Notes under the pieces: generated by a model
The model's database searches: none
The model's input: only the letters and a program-made list of their open reading frames with translations
Told to the model about the DNA's origin: nothing
Program-made: the position numbers and the translations under genes
Origin: Candidatus Cloacimonadota bacterium
Lineage (GTDB): Bacteria > Cloacimonadota > Cloacimonadia > Cloacimonadales > Cloacimonadaceae
Direction: 5' to 3'
Assembly: GCA_020532545.1 (NCBI GenBank)
Contig: JAJBAW010000009.1
Coordinates: 1-64,000, forward strand
Length of the DNA stretch: 64,000 nt
Part shown: in pieces, positions 16,687 through 26,600 of the stretch
Layout: the number at the start of each line of letters is the position of its first letter
Position numbering within the stretch: position 1 is the first letter of the stretch

Positions 16687-17478
16687 ATGAAGCTCTTTGA
16701 AACTCATGCCCATCTGGACCTTCCGGATTATGATTCCGACCGGGAGAGCCTGATTAATAAATGCTTTAAAAGTGGAATAGAGTACATTATAAATATTGCA
16801 TTCAACAAGGAAACTGCGATGTCCTCGTTGGAGCTGGCACACAAGCATCCGCACATATTTGCCACAGTGGGATTTCATCCCCACGAAGCTACCGAATTCG
16901 ACGCAGAACTGGTCAAGAAACTGGCTCGCGAAAAGAAAGTGGTGGCGATAGGAGAGATAGGTCTGGATTTTTTCCGCAATCTATCGCCATACCCAGTTCA
17001 GCGCGAAGTCTTTGCGAATCAAGCACACCTGGCTGTGGAATATGATCTGCCCGTGATAGTGCACGATCGCCAGGCGCATCAGGAATGTTACAACATTCTC
17101 AAGCAAGAAAGCGTGAAGGAAGCGGTATTTCACTGCTTTTCCGGAGATATAGTCTTTGCACAGCAGGTCTTGGATGCTGGATGGATGATGTCCTTCACCG
17201 GTAGCATTACATACCCAAAGTCCCATTTGGAAGATGTGGTGCGGCTGGTGCCCATGGATAGATTCATGATCGAGACAGATTGTCCGTATTTGCCTCCACA
17301 TCCGCATCGGGGACAGCGCAATAGCCCTCTGCATCTACATTTGATCGCAGAAAAGATTGCCGAAATCAAAGGTATTACACCCAAAGAAGTGGCGGAGGCC
17401 TCGTATAATAACGCTTACCGCTTTTTCCGCATTCCAGCGGATCCCGTAAAAACTCTAAAAACTGGTAGAAAGAAATGA
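16687..17478 (+). CDS. tatD: TatD family metal-dependent hydrolase (DNase)
   Basis: This 263-residue TIM-barrel metallohydrolase has all the expected metal ligands: HAH at 7-9, the glutamate in GEIGLD (~88-93), a histidine in VHDRQAH (~125), a histidine in FHCFSG (~149) and the aspartate in ETDCPYLPP (~197). Family members are 3'-5' DNases or tRNA/D-aminoacyl processing enzymes. The stop overlaps the next start (ATGA), so it is coupled to the outer-membrane protein at 17475. It is the first gene of an eight-gene run. Confidence 0.92.
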   Translation: MKLFETHAHLDLPDYDSDRESLINKCFKSGIEYIINIAFNKETAMSSLELAHKHPHIFATVGFHPHEATEFDAELVKKLAREKKVVAIGEIGLDFFRNLSPYPVQREVFANQAHLAVEYDLPVIVHDRQAHQECYNILKQESVKEAVFHCFSGDIVFAQQVLDAGWMMSFTGSITYPKSHLEDVVRLVPMDRFMIETDCPYLPPHPHRGQRNSPLHLHLIAEKIAEIKGITPKEVAEASYNNAYRFFRIPADPVKTLKTGRKK

Positions 17479-18680
17479 AGAAAGCTATAATATTCAGTCT
17501 CTTAATGATGACCGCTCTGCTTTGGGCTGGGAATTCGATTTTCTCTTATGATGGCTATCCCATCCGCTATTATGGCAAAGATATTTACAGCCTGGGCATG
17601 GGGGACACCGGAGCCAGCGATCTGTTTCGCTTCAATGGTGGCTACGGCAATCCTGCCCAATGCAGCAGGAGCAATAAGACCATCTTTGGCACAGGATTTA
17701 TCTTTGGCTATACCAAATATGAATCCGAATACAACGGTGCGAAAAGCAGTTTTCGGGACGACGCCCTGGATTTTCCTTACTTCAGTGTGTCTGTTCCTTT
17801 TAAGAGACATCGCTTTGGCTTTCAATTCAGCCCCTTTGCAACCGGCGTGGTGAAAAATCAGTTTGCGCGAGCAGACAGCACCATAGAACTTCAGGAAACC
17901 GAAAAGTACATTTATCATGCAGATCTGATTTACAGTTACATATTCCGTGGGCTCAACGTAGGGCTAAGCGGCAATTTCTTTTTTGGTCATGACTATCACA
18001 CCTTTGAGCAGGTTTCTGCAGATTACACAGTGCCGACCACCGAATCACTCAAGAGTAGTTTCAAAAACTCCACCATCACTATCGGTGCAATCCAAACGCT
18101 GAAAGATCAAGCCTTTGGGCTGCATGCCACCTTGCCTGTCACGCTCGAAGGTGAAACCAAGCGTAATAGCTTCCATAGCTCAGAACCTCCTGTAGATTAT
18201 GAATATAAACTGCCACTGATGATGACTGCGAGCTACACCGGAATGATGATCAAAGAACTGAAAGTGGCTTCGGATTTTTCTTATGAGAGATCTTCCGCGA
18301 CTTCCGATGATTTGCGCGATGCCTGGAAAGCGGGAGTAGGTGTGGCCTACGAACCTGAACTGGGTAGGAAAAAGCATTGGTGGCAGAAAGTGCCGCTGAG
18401 AGCCGGATATGCATATCGGCAATTGTCTTTCCCCAGTGCTGGTGAAGATTTGGATGAAAACACTATCAGTGCAGGGCTCAGTATTCCGCTCAAAAACGAA
18501 ATCAACCGCGTGGATCTGGCTTTCCAATATCAGACCAGGGGAACGCTGGAGACCAATCACTTACAGGAAAAGAGCTACATGATGATGTTTGGCTTTACCG
18601 GTTTTGATATCATAACCACAGCGCCAGACCGCAAAGCTCCCCGTGATATTCCCAAGGCAGAGGTGATGGAGCAATGGTAA
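17475..18680 (+). CDS. Outer-membrane beta-barrel protein
   Basis: This is a 401-residue protein with a signal peptide (MKKAIIFSLLMMTALLWAG). The N-terminal 'SLGMGDTGAS...GGYGNPAQ' pattern resembles the start of PorV/PorQ/UPF0164-like barrels ('GxGxAxxA...NPA'). Alternating hydrophobic and aromatic strands continue through ~375 residues, for example FGTGFIFGYTKY. It may be an outer-membrane channel or a component of the surface-export apparatus used by the sorting-domain proteins. That link is inference. It overlaps tatD by 4 bp and recJ by 7 bp. Confidence 0.75.
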   Translation: MKKAIIFSLLMMTALLWAGNSIFSYDGYPIRYYGKDIYSLGMGDTGASDLFRFNGGYGNPAQCSRSNKTIFGTGFIFGYTKYESEYNGAKSSFRDDALDFPYFSVSVPFKRHRFGFQFSPFATGVVKNQFARADSTIELQETEKYIYHADLIYSYIFRGLNVGLSGNFFFGHDYHTFEQVSADYTVPTTESLKSSFKNSTITIGAIQTLKDQAFGLHATLPVTLEGETKRNSFHSSEPPVDYEYKLPLMMTASYTGMMIKELKVASDFSYERSSATSDDLRDAWKAGVGVAYEPELGRKKHWWQKVPLRAGYAYRQLSFPSAGEDLDENTISAGLSIPLKNEINRVDLAFQYQTRGTLETNHLQEKSYMMMFGFTGFDIITTAPDRKAPRDIPKAEVMEQW

Positions 18681-20200
18681 AAGGTCAAAGTCTGTACCAC
18701 AGAGTATTAGAAGCCAGAAATCTGGATCCCGAAACCCTGGAAACCAGTCTGGACGACTTGCCGGATGAACAACTCCTGGCGAATATCGAAACTGCTGCCT
18801 TGCGCATCCATGAAGCGATCTATAGAAACGAACCTGTTATTATCTTTGGACACGACGATCCCGATGGGGTCACCAGCAGTTATATTCTTTATAACTTCTT
18901 AAATAGCATCGGTTTTCAAAAACACAGCTGCTATATTCCCAACCGAAATCTGGAAGTCCACGGTATTCAGGAGAACTTTATCAATCATGTAAGGAAAGGT
19001 GGACACAAGCTGGTCATCACAGTGGATAACGGCATTTCCGCCGCTGATGGCGTAAGAAAGCTTAATGAACTGGGTTGTGATGTGATAATTACCGATCATC
19101 ACCTGATTCAGCCTGATAAAATCCCAGAGGCCTATGCCATCGTAAATCCGCAATTGTCTTATTGTGAATATCCTTTCAAACAGTTGGCCGGAGTGGGCGT
19201 TGCTTTGATGCTGATTCGCTATCTGGCCAAACAGTGGAATCACAAAATAGATCCGGCCAGCTATTTCTGGGCTGCCGTAGGATCGATCGCGGACAAAGTT
19301 CCCATGATCGGTCTGAACCGGATCATCGTGCGCTATGTTCTGGAAAACTTCGACGCTGTGCAGGATCATACCGTGCAATTCCTGCTCAGAAATTACCGCC
19401 GCGTCAGCAGTCCCACAGATGTGTTCAATTTTATTACTTACACTTCACGCCTCATTGCCAATGGCCGGGAAGCCGGTGGAGAACATACAGCCTTAAGGTT
19501 CATGATCCAGATCTCAGATGCCAAAGCGAAGCTTTTTGAAAGCCTGGAAGCACAAAAGAACCTTTGGGAAAGTGACCTGAACCGGGTATTTAATTATCTG
19601 GATACCCTGGCGGCGGATTTTGTGGGCAATTTCTTTGTTTATTATGATGATGATGGGGTGATCCCTTATTCGCTATTGGGCACTGCTGCCAGCTATATAG
19701 TTAATAGACTGCAGATTCCCACCATCATGCTCAAACATCATAATGGGCTCACTGTCTGCGAAGGTCGCTGCTCTGATGGCTTCAATATGGTTGATTCCTT
19801 TATTCATTGTAAAGCCCATCTGATCCAGTTTGGCGGGCATCCCAAGGCCGCTGGTTTCACCATGGAGCCAGATGATTACGATAGTTTCGTGGAATGTTTT
19901 CATGAGTATATCAGCGAAAACTTCGCCCTCCCTGATGAGGATGCGGAGCTGCCCTTCGATACAGAGTGCACACTGGATGAGATGGATGAAAGCGCCTGGC
20001 AGAGCTTGGAATTGCTCTTGCCCTGGGGGCAGGAAAACCCCGAACCTGTCTTGCGCATAAAAGAGCTAAAAGCTGCAGATCTCAGTGGAAACTGGAATTT
20101 GGATAGCAGCAGCCTGCGCCTTGCACGAGCTGCGAAGCGCGATTGCATCGCCATGTGGAGAGGCGCCAGTCAACTCAGGATTCTAAAAGTTCTGGACTGA
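18674..20200 (+). CDS. recJ: RecJ-like DHH single-stranded DNA exonuclease
   Basis: This 508-residue protein matches RecJ, the 5'-3' single-strand exonuclease of recombination and mismatch repair. DHH-domain motifs are FGHDDPDGVTS (~58-68), VDNG (~116-119) and TDHH (~139-142). The DHHA1 motif GGHPKAAGF lies near 386, and an OB-fold-like tail runs from ~415. Motif I reads HDDPDG rather than the common DHDADG. The frame overlaps the preceding outer-membrane protein by 7 bp. The protein is slightly shorter than E. coli RecJ (577). Confidence 0.86.
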   Translation: MVKGQSLYHRVLEARNLDPETLETSLDDLPDEQLLANIETAALRIHEAIYRNEPVIIFGHDDPDGVTSSYILYNFLNSIGFQKHSCYIPNRNLEVHGIQENFINHVRKGGHKLVITVDNGISAADGVRKLNELGCDVIITDHHLIQPDKIPEAYAIVNPQLSYCEYPFKQLAGVGVALMLIRYLAKQWNHKIDPASYFWAAVGSIADKVPMIGLNRIIVRYVLENFDAVQDHTVQFLLRNYRRVSSPTDVFNFITYTSRLIANGREAGGEHTALRFMIQISDAKAKLFESLEAQKNLWESDLNRVFNYLDTLAADFVGNFFVYYDDDGVIPYSLLGTAASYIVNRLQIPTIMLKHHNGLTVCEGRCSDGFNMVDSFIHCKAHLIQFGGHPKAAGFTMEPDDYDSFVECFHEYISENFALPDEDAELPFDTECTLDEMDESAWQSLELLLPWGQENPEPVLRIKELKAADLSGNWNLDSSSLRLARAAKRDCIAMWRGASQLRILKVLD

Positions 20201-20210
20201 GACATAGAGT

Positions 20211-20798
20211 ATGGGAAGACTCAGTGAGGCCGCAAGAAAGTCAATACACCTTAGCTCATTGGTTATTCCATTTGGCTATCGTTATTTATTGGGCTACAAT
20301 CGCCATATGGCGTTTGTCTTGCTGCTTAGTGCTTTGATCATCTCTTTGGTAATAGAATTTAACCGCTTTTGGCAGAGAAGCTTTCGTAAGACCTTTTATC
20401 GCATCTTTGGCTCTATTCTCCGAAGACATGAGTTCAAAGACCTCACCGGTGCCACCTATCTGCTGTTTGCCAGCTTGCTTTGTGTGGCCTTTTTTGAGCC
20501 CAGGATTGCTGCGGCATCCATTGCTTTCTTAAGCATTGGAGATACCTTCGCAGCCCTGATAGGCATGAATTTTGGCAAACGTAAGTTTTTGGGGGGCAGC
20601 AAGACTTTGGAAGGAAGCCTGGCCTGTTTTGTTTCTTGCATGATCTTTGGAATATGGTGGCTGGGCAGTCCCTGGCTGGCCATATTGGGTGCCTTGGCTG
20701 CTACGGGTGCAGAGCTCTTGAACATTGCTTTGGATGATAATATCACTATTCCCCTTACTGCGGGAATAGTGATGTCTCTGGTTAGCGTCTTTATTTAG
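20211..20798 (+). CDS. CTP-dependent lipid kinase homologue (dolichol/phytol/diacylglycerol kinase family)
   Basis: This 195-residue polytopic membrane protein has about six hydrophobic segments. The motifs match the SEC59/DGK1/VTE5 family: 'EFKDLTGATYLL' (~74-85), 'GDTFAALIGMNFGKRK' and 'SKTLEGSLA' (~108-140). These form the CTP-binding site in known members. The substrate may be a polyprenol, diacylglycerol or other lipid alcohol; the sequence does not say which. Its neighbour is a GtrB/DPM1-like glycosyltransferase that would use a polyprenyl phosphate, which makes polyprenol a reasonable guess. Confidence 0.8.
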   Translation: MGRLSEAARKSIHLSSLVIPFGYRYLLGYNRHMAFVLLLSALIISLVIEFNRFWQRSFRKTFYRIFGSILRRHEFKDLTGATYLLFASLLCVAFFEPRIAAASIAFLSIGDTFAALIGMNFGKRKFLGGSKTLEGSLACFVSCMIFGIWWLGSPWLAILGALAATGAELLNIALDDNITIPLTAGIVMSLVSVFI

Positions 20799-20814
20799 AA
20801 AGGAGTGGGCTGAT

Positions 20815-21765
20815 ATGTTATTGTCTTTTGTCATTCCAGTCTTAAATGAAGTAGAATCTCTGGATCAGCTTTATCATGAGATCGTGCAAAACACTGGGAT
20901 TCACAGCTATGAAATCATCTTCATCGATGATGGCTCTACTGATGGCAGTTTCGAGATCATGAAAGGACTGGCAGACGCCGATCCTCAGGTAAGAGTGATC
21001 AAGTTCCGACGCAATTTTGGCAAAGCCGCCGCTCTGCAGAAGGGCTTTGACCTGGCGCAGGGAGAAGTGGTCTTTACCATGGATGCAGACTTGCAGGATG
21101 ATCCTGTGGAGATTCCGGCCTTTCTGGCCAAGCTGGAAGAAGGCTATGATCTGGTCTCTGGCTGGAAGAAAAAGCGTCATGATCCCCTGCACAAGAAGAT
21201 TCCTTCCAAGGTCTTTAATAGCGTCACCGCACACACATTTCATCTGAAACTCAAGGATTATAATTGCGGCTTTAAGGCATACCGGAAAGAATTGGTCAAA
21301 GAACTGAGCCTTTATGGTGAAATGCACCGCTATATCCCGGCTTTGGCTGATGCTCTGGGCTATAAGGTGGGGGAGATCGCGGTACAACACAGAGCCCGGC
21401 AATTTGGCAAAAGCAAATACGGGATCGAACGCTATCTCAGAGGTTTCTTTGATTTGCTCACGGTCAAGATGGTAACTCAATATGCCAAGAGTCCGCTGTA
21501 TCTTTTTGGCCGCATTGGCCTGATCTCTACCGTCCTGGGCAGTCTTATCACGCTGTATCTGGCAGTCTTGAAGATTTTCTATGGAGTACCTTTATCGAAT
21601 CGTCCTTTGCTCTTTTTGGGCATGCTGCTGATCCTTGGAGGCTTGCAATTCGTCTCGCTGGGTCTGATCTCAGAGCTGATCATAAACCGGATCAAGCCTG
21701 CGGAGAAATTGCAGCTATCGATCGAAACCACTCTGAATATTCCGCCCAAGGATACAGATGGATAA
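20815..21765 (+). CDS. Glycosyltransferase family 2, GtrB/DPM1-like
   Basis: This 316-residue protein has a GT-A domain (~1-225) with 'DDGSTDGS' (~38-45) and the metal-binding 'DADLQDDP' (~90-97). Two membrane helices follow (~232-258 and ~266-292). This architecture is typical of enzymes that transfer a hexose from a nucleotide sugar to polyprenyl phosphate on the inner leaflet. AAGGAG precedes the ATG. The stop overlaps the lolC-like start by 8 bp. It may feed envelope glycan or lipid modification. Confidence 0.88.
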   Translation: MLLSFVIPVLNEVESLDQLYHEIVQNTGIHSYEIIFIDDGSTDGSFEIMKGLADADPQVRVIKFRRNFGKAAALQKGFDLAQGEVVFTMDADLQDDPVEIPAFLAKLEEGYDLVSGWKKKRHDPLHKKIPSKVFNSVTAHTFHLKLKDYNCGFKAYRKELVKELSLYGEMHRYIPALADALGYKVGEIAVQHRARQFGKSKYGIERYLRGFFDLLTVKMVTQYAKSPLYLFGRIGLISTVLGSLITLYLAVLKIFYGVPLSNRPLLFLGMLLILGGLQFVSLGLISELIINRIKPAEKLQLSIETTLNIPPKDTDG

Positions 21766-22972
21766 GCTCGAGCTGTTCTTCATCAAACGCTACCTCAAAA
21801 CACCAAAACGGAATCTATTCCGCTTTACTTTTGTATTTATGGTCTTGGGGATCATTCTCTCGGTGGGAATTCTGTCCGCAGGGCTCAACCTTTTTCAGGG
21901 CTATGAATCCAATCTTAAAAGTCTACTGTTGGATAGTTTTGCCCATATCGGCATCCAATCCTCATACGGGGATCTGATCTCAGAGGTGGATAGTGCCAGC
22001 ATCATAGACCGGCTTTCCCAGAAGAGAGAGAGCCTTTCGGCCATTCCCAGCCTGGAATGTCCTCTGTTGGCGCAAAAGGGTGACAAGATCAGGGCCATCA
22101 ACCTTCGCGCTTATGATTTTAACCGGGAATTCCCTTACCAGAAATACGTAAATGGGGGAGAGGGCAAGCTGCAAAGTGGTGAAGTGATCGTAGGCCACTA
22201 CCTGGCTGAAGAGCTGGGGCTGGGCATCGGAGACAGCATTGAGCTGAATTATCCGCGCTTTGACCGCATCACTCCTCTGGGCATTCTTACTGCCCAAAAT
22301 AACTACAAGATCGCCGCACTCTATCGCTCCGGATATTACGAAAGTGATCGCAGCCTGGTAATTTCTACCTTGGAAGATGCCAGAGCTTTACTGCTTTTAC
22401 CAGAAGGATATAGCAAGATTGAGCTGAGGCTGAAAGACGCTGATAAAGCGGGTTTGTTTGCGCGTGACTATAGCGAAGAACTGGGGCAGGATTTCATCCC
22501 CATTCCCTGGAACCTTTATGCCGAGAGTCTGCTGCGCCTGGTAGCCATGGAAAAATGGCTCATATTCATCGTTTTTAGCTTTCTGGTGCTGATCGCAGGC
22601 ATCAATGTGATCTCTGCTGTAAGCACCATCATCATCGACAAAAGCTCCGAGATCGCGGTGCTAAAGACCTTGGGAGCCAGTCACCGTTCGATCAAACGAC
22701 TCTTTGCGCTCAGGGTGGGTGCCATTGCGATCTTGGCCGTTGTGATCGGTCAGGTCTTTGGGGCCGCACTTTCCTGGTTTGTAGAAAAACAGACCTTTTA
22801 CCGTCTCAAGGGAGACGTGTATTTCATCGATACCCTGGGAGCAAGGATCACCTTTCCGAACCTCCTGGTAGTATTTCTTGTGGCCAGCTTTTTGATCTTT
22901 TTGTGTGTGATGTTTCCTTTGAAGCAGATCGAGAAAATGCAGATTATCGAAGTGATCAGGCACAAGCATTAA
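21758..22972 (+). CDS. lolC: Lipoprotein-release ABC transporter permease, LolC/LolE family
   Basis: This 404-residue protein has LolC/E topology. An N-terminal cytoplasmic 'FFIKRYLKTPKRN' precedes TM1 (~22-47), then comes a ~215-residue periplasmic domain. Three more TM helices follow (~268-292, ~318-342, ~370-392), making up the FtsX-like domain. In the Lol system it extracts outer-membrane lipoproteins from the inner membrane and hands them to LolA. The ATPase gene follows 12 bp downstream. A single permease probably forms a homodimer. No lolA or lolB is in the window. Confidence 0.88.
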   Translation: MDKLELFFIKRYLKTPKRNLFRFTFVFMVLGIILSVGILSAGLNLFQGYESNLKSLLLDSFAHIGIQSSYGDLISEVDSASIIDRLSQKRESLSAIPSLECPLLAQKGDKIRAINLRAYDFNREFPYQKYVNGGEGKLQSGEVIVGHYLAEELGLGIGDSIELNYPRFDRITPLGILTAQNNYKIAALYRSGYYESDRSLVISTLEDARALLLLPEGYSKIELRLKDADKAGLFARDYSEELGQDFIPIPWNLYAESLLRLVAMEKWLIFIVFSFLVLIAGINVISAVSTIIIDKSSEIAVLKTLGASHRSIKRLFALRVGAIAILAVVIGQVFGAALSWFVEKQTFYRLKGDVYFIDTLGARITFPNLLVVFLVASFLIFLCVMFPLKQIEKMQIIEVIRHKH

Positions 22973-22984
22973 AGGATTTATGGT

Positions 22985-23656
22985 ATGATACTCAGTGCAA
23001 AACATTTGAAGAAGACATATATTGATAGTGATCAGGTGATCGAAGTTTTGAAAGACGCCTGCCTGGATGTCGCATCCGGAGACTTGATCTGCATTACCGG
23101 AAAATCCGGCAGTGGTAAAAGCACCATGCTGCACATCATGGGTCTTTTGGATGCACCGGATTCTGGCGAATTGATCATGGCTGGCAAGACGATCGAAGCG
23201 AAGAGCCCTGAAGCACCGATGATTCGCAACCGGGATTTGGGCTTTGTCTTCCAGTTTCACTACCTTATCGAAGATTTGACTTCTACTGAAAACGTGGCTT
23301 TACCTCTCTTGATCGCAGGGCAAAGCGAAGCAAAGGCCATGGATAGAGCCAGAGAGCTACTCAGCATTTTAGGCCTGTCCGAACGTCTGAGACGCTATCC
23401 CAATCAACTATCCGGTGGCGAACAGCAACGCGTAAGTCTGGCCCGGGCCTTGGCGAATAGCCCCAAGCTGGTCCTGGCAGATGAACCCACCGGCAATCTT
23501 GATCCCTCTCATAGTAAAGAAGTATGGGATCTCATTTTGAGCCTTAATAAGGGTGAATTGGGGCAGACTTTTGTGATCGTTACTCACGATGTCGAAGCTG
23601 CCCAAGCTGCAGACCAGGTTTTTGAACTTGTCAACGGGATACTGATTCCTGCTTAA
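22985..23656 (+). CDS. lolD: Lipoprotein-release ABC transporter ATPase LolD
   Basis: This 223-residue ABC ATPase has Walker A GKSGSGKS (~39-46), the signature LSGGEQQRV (~142-150) and Walker [10 protein letters not shown] (~162-170). '[17 protein letters not shown]' after the Q-loop is characteristic of LolD/MacB-type ATPases, and the switch histidine is in VTHD. It pairs with the upstream lolC-like permease and is followed 11 bp later by a tamB-like gene, so the run joins lipoprotein export with outer-membrane assembly. Confidence 0.93.
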   Translation: MILSAKHLKKTYIDSDQVIEVLKDACLDVASGDLICITGKSGSGKSTMLHIMGLLDAPDSGELIMAGKTIEAKSPEAPMIRNRDLGFVFQFHYLIEDLTSTENVALPLLIAGQSEAKAMDRARELLSILGLSERLRRYPNQLSGGEQQRVSLARALANSPKLVLADEPTGNLDPSHSKEVWDLILSLNKGELGQTFVIVTHDVEAAQAADQVFELVNGILIPA

Positions 23657-23667
23657 GGATCGCCCTC

Positions 23668-26600
23668 ATGCGTCGCCCCAAAAAGTTCCTCATCCTGATC
23701 TTGGTCTTACTGCTGATCAATGCGCTGTATTTCATCATCTGGTATCCTTTAGGAGGAAGAGACTCTGTTCGTAAGTTACTGGCAGATATGATCGGTAAAA
23801 TGGCAAAATCCGAATTGACTCTGGGGGATTTGCGTATCAGTGACCGACAGATCTTTGCTCAGGACATCAGTTTTGCCACCAATGACAGCTTGATAACAAT
23901 CAAGGGCAAAAGCCTGCGGGTGCGCTACAATCTTTATAAGATACTCTTTTCGGGCTTCAAATTTGATGGTGCAATCTCCAGCGTCGAGATCCTCGAGCCC
24001 AATATCCAAATAAACTTTGTGCAAGGCCCTAAAAAGGATAAACCGCCTAAAAAGCCTTTTGTCTTGCCCGACCTCACCCCTTATTTTGACCGGCTGAGTC
24101 TGGAAGGGGGAACCCTCAGCGCCAATGTCTCCATAAACCTGAAGATACGGCAGGAGGGCTACCTCAAAATCGAAGAGAACCTAAAAGACATCCAGATTGA
24201 AATAAACAATGATACCCAGACCAATCTCAAGCTTAGCGCCACTACTTCCCTGGGTGGGAAGCTCGCAGTAAACGGGATTTTGGACAAGGGACGCATAGAC
24301 TTGGCAGAAGCGGATATCAAAGGTTTTAATCCCCTGTATCTTGCCCATCCTGATATAGAGAATTTTCGCAGTGAGATAAACCTTCATGCCTCATATTCTC
24401 AGCCTCCTGATTCTGCTGAGTTCCGCATGGCAGCAGAAGGCAGAATCAGAGGAACCTCGGCCTTGTTGATGGACCAATATCCCTTGAGCATCTCCTTAAT
24501 CACTCTGGAGGCAGACAATAAGAACGCAAAAGTGGTCATTCACGAAGCCCAGTCCTCAAACAGCATTCTGAAGGCCGAAGTACAAATGCAGGGCTTTGCC
24601 CCATACTTCCGTTTTGACGGCTCCAGCAACGCCTCCACGTCCAAGAAAATGCGTTTTGATGGCTCCAGCGCTTCCCTGCTCGTCGATCTTGCTGATATCA
24701 TGCCAAATCTGTCCGGCAAAGTGCATGCAGATCTTGATGCTTCAGGCACTTTCCGCGATCCTCTGATAGTGGTAAATGCAGATTCCCCCAGGCTGGCTTA
24801 CAAGGAATGGAGCTTTGATGACATCAGTCTTAAGGCCCGATATCAGGATAATACAGTTACAATGCCTGCTGCTACCCTCATGTGGGACAATCAGCAAGTC
24901 GAGCTTGCTGCCACTTTGCAACCTCAGACCATGGAGTTCACCACAGAGCTTAGTACATACAGCATCGAAGGCGAAGAAGGGCTGCTGGCTGCATCGGGCA
25001 GGATCACTGTGGATGGCGTGTTGATCAAGCCTTATCCAGTACTTGAAGCCAATATTTACGATTTTGATTTACTTTTGGATAGCCTCACTCTCAGCGGCGT
25101 AAATGGCTATGCCATGATGAGTCCCAGCAATGGATCGCTATTGTTTGACACCATTTTGGAAAGCGATAATGGCTTTAAAGTCTCCGCGGTGGGGGATATC
25201 CTGGACCAGCACATCTCCGTTGATGCCGATTTTGTGGACCTCGATATTGCGAAGATCTATATGCAGAAACATCTGTTTATGCTGGCACCTATCGTTTCAG
25301 GCCATCTCAATGCCATCATGCACAACCGTGAAATCTGGGTGAAAAGCAATCTGAATACTGCTCTCACCGGTGAGTACGATTATAGTGGCGATCTGGACAT
25401 ATTGGGCTCATTTGACCTGAAAACAAAGCAAATCACCGCCACCGTGTCCTCGGAAAATGGCCAGCTCGCAGGGCAGCCTGTGGATATAGACCTCAGCGTG
25501 GACTACAAGGATCAGCAGCTCAAAGTCTGGTATCTGAAGCTAGAGGACTTTTTGAATCTCTCCGGTAGCGTGAATCTGGCAAATTGGCATGATATGGATC
25601 TGGATCTGGCTTTGGTTAATATGGATTGGCAGCGTTTGACAGACTTCTATCCAGACCTGAAGCTGATGATTCCCGAATTTGCAGAACTCAATCTATTTGC
25701 CAAATACAACCGTGACCAAGAGCAAAAGTTGCAGGCCTGGATCAATCTCCAAAAGCTCGATTTGATCAGCGTGGTTCCCCTTGATCTCAATCTGCATTTA
25801 GATGGAATTCTGGATGATATTGCCATATCTGGTGATGTGAAATCCGGCACTAGTCTGCTTTTGAGCCTGGCAGGGGAGACCAGCCTGGAATCCGATATCC
25901 GGATCTCGTTGCAGGCTATTATGCAAGATATCAAAATGCAGGACATCATGATGGAACCGATTGGAGAAGGCAGCTTTACCGGTTGGGTAGAGGTATCTGT
26001 CGATAGTCTGCTCAGTAAAGAACCGCAGATTGAATTTGCCACGGATCTTTTGGCCCAAAACCTGAAGATTGGTGATTTTATAGTAGATAGTGCCGTAGTG
26101 AAAGCCAGGCAGCAAAGCCGCGCCTTGATAATCGATACTCTTTATGTAAAATCCCAAAATCTATTTGAAGCATACGCACAAGGTTCTCTGGATTATAACC
26201 TTACCCAAAACCAATTCTTCGAAGGAGATAAGACGCTTGATATCGAAGTTTCCGGCGAACTGTTCCCCTGGCTCAAAAAGCTGACCAATTATGTGCGGGA
26301 ATCTTCTGGCAGCTCCGATCTCAAAGTGAGTATAGGCACCTCTGATTACCAATTCAAGGTGCATTCAGGAGAGCTGGATATCCACGATGGCCGCGTGCTG
26401 CTCAAAGACCAGGTAGAACCCATGCGCAATATAGAATTCAAAGGGATCTTTGACGACAATCGCTTCATCATCCAAAAGGGTGAATTTGACATGGGTAATG
26501 GCAGTTTCTATGTGAATAACATCTTCGATGAAGACCCCTCGGAGCATTTTATACTTGCCTTCATCGATCTCGGCTATCTGAGATTGATGATCGAAAAGCC

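Noticed and set aside
17475-18680. Definite type IX secretion component (PorV)
   Set aside because: Only the N-terminal 'GMGD...NPA' pattern is suggestive. No other Por/Spr genes are present, so I kept it as a generic outer-membrane protein.
20842-21480. 212-codon minus-strand open frame opposite the GT2 gene
   Set aside because: It mirrors the glycosyltransferase coding strand and lacks any start signal or protein family resemblance.
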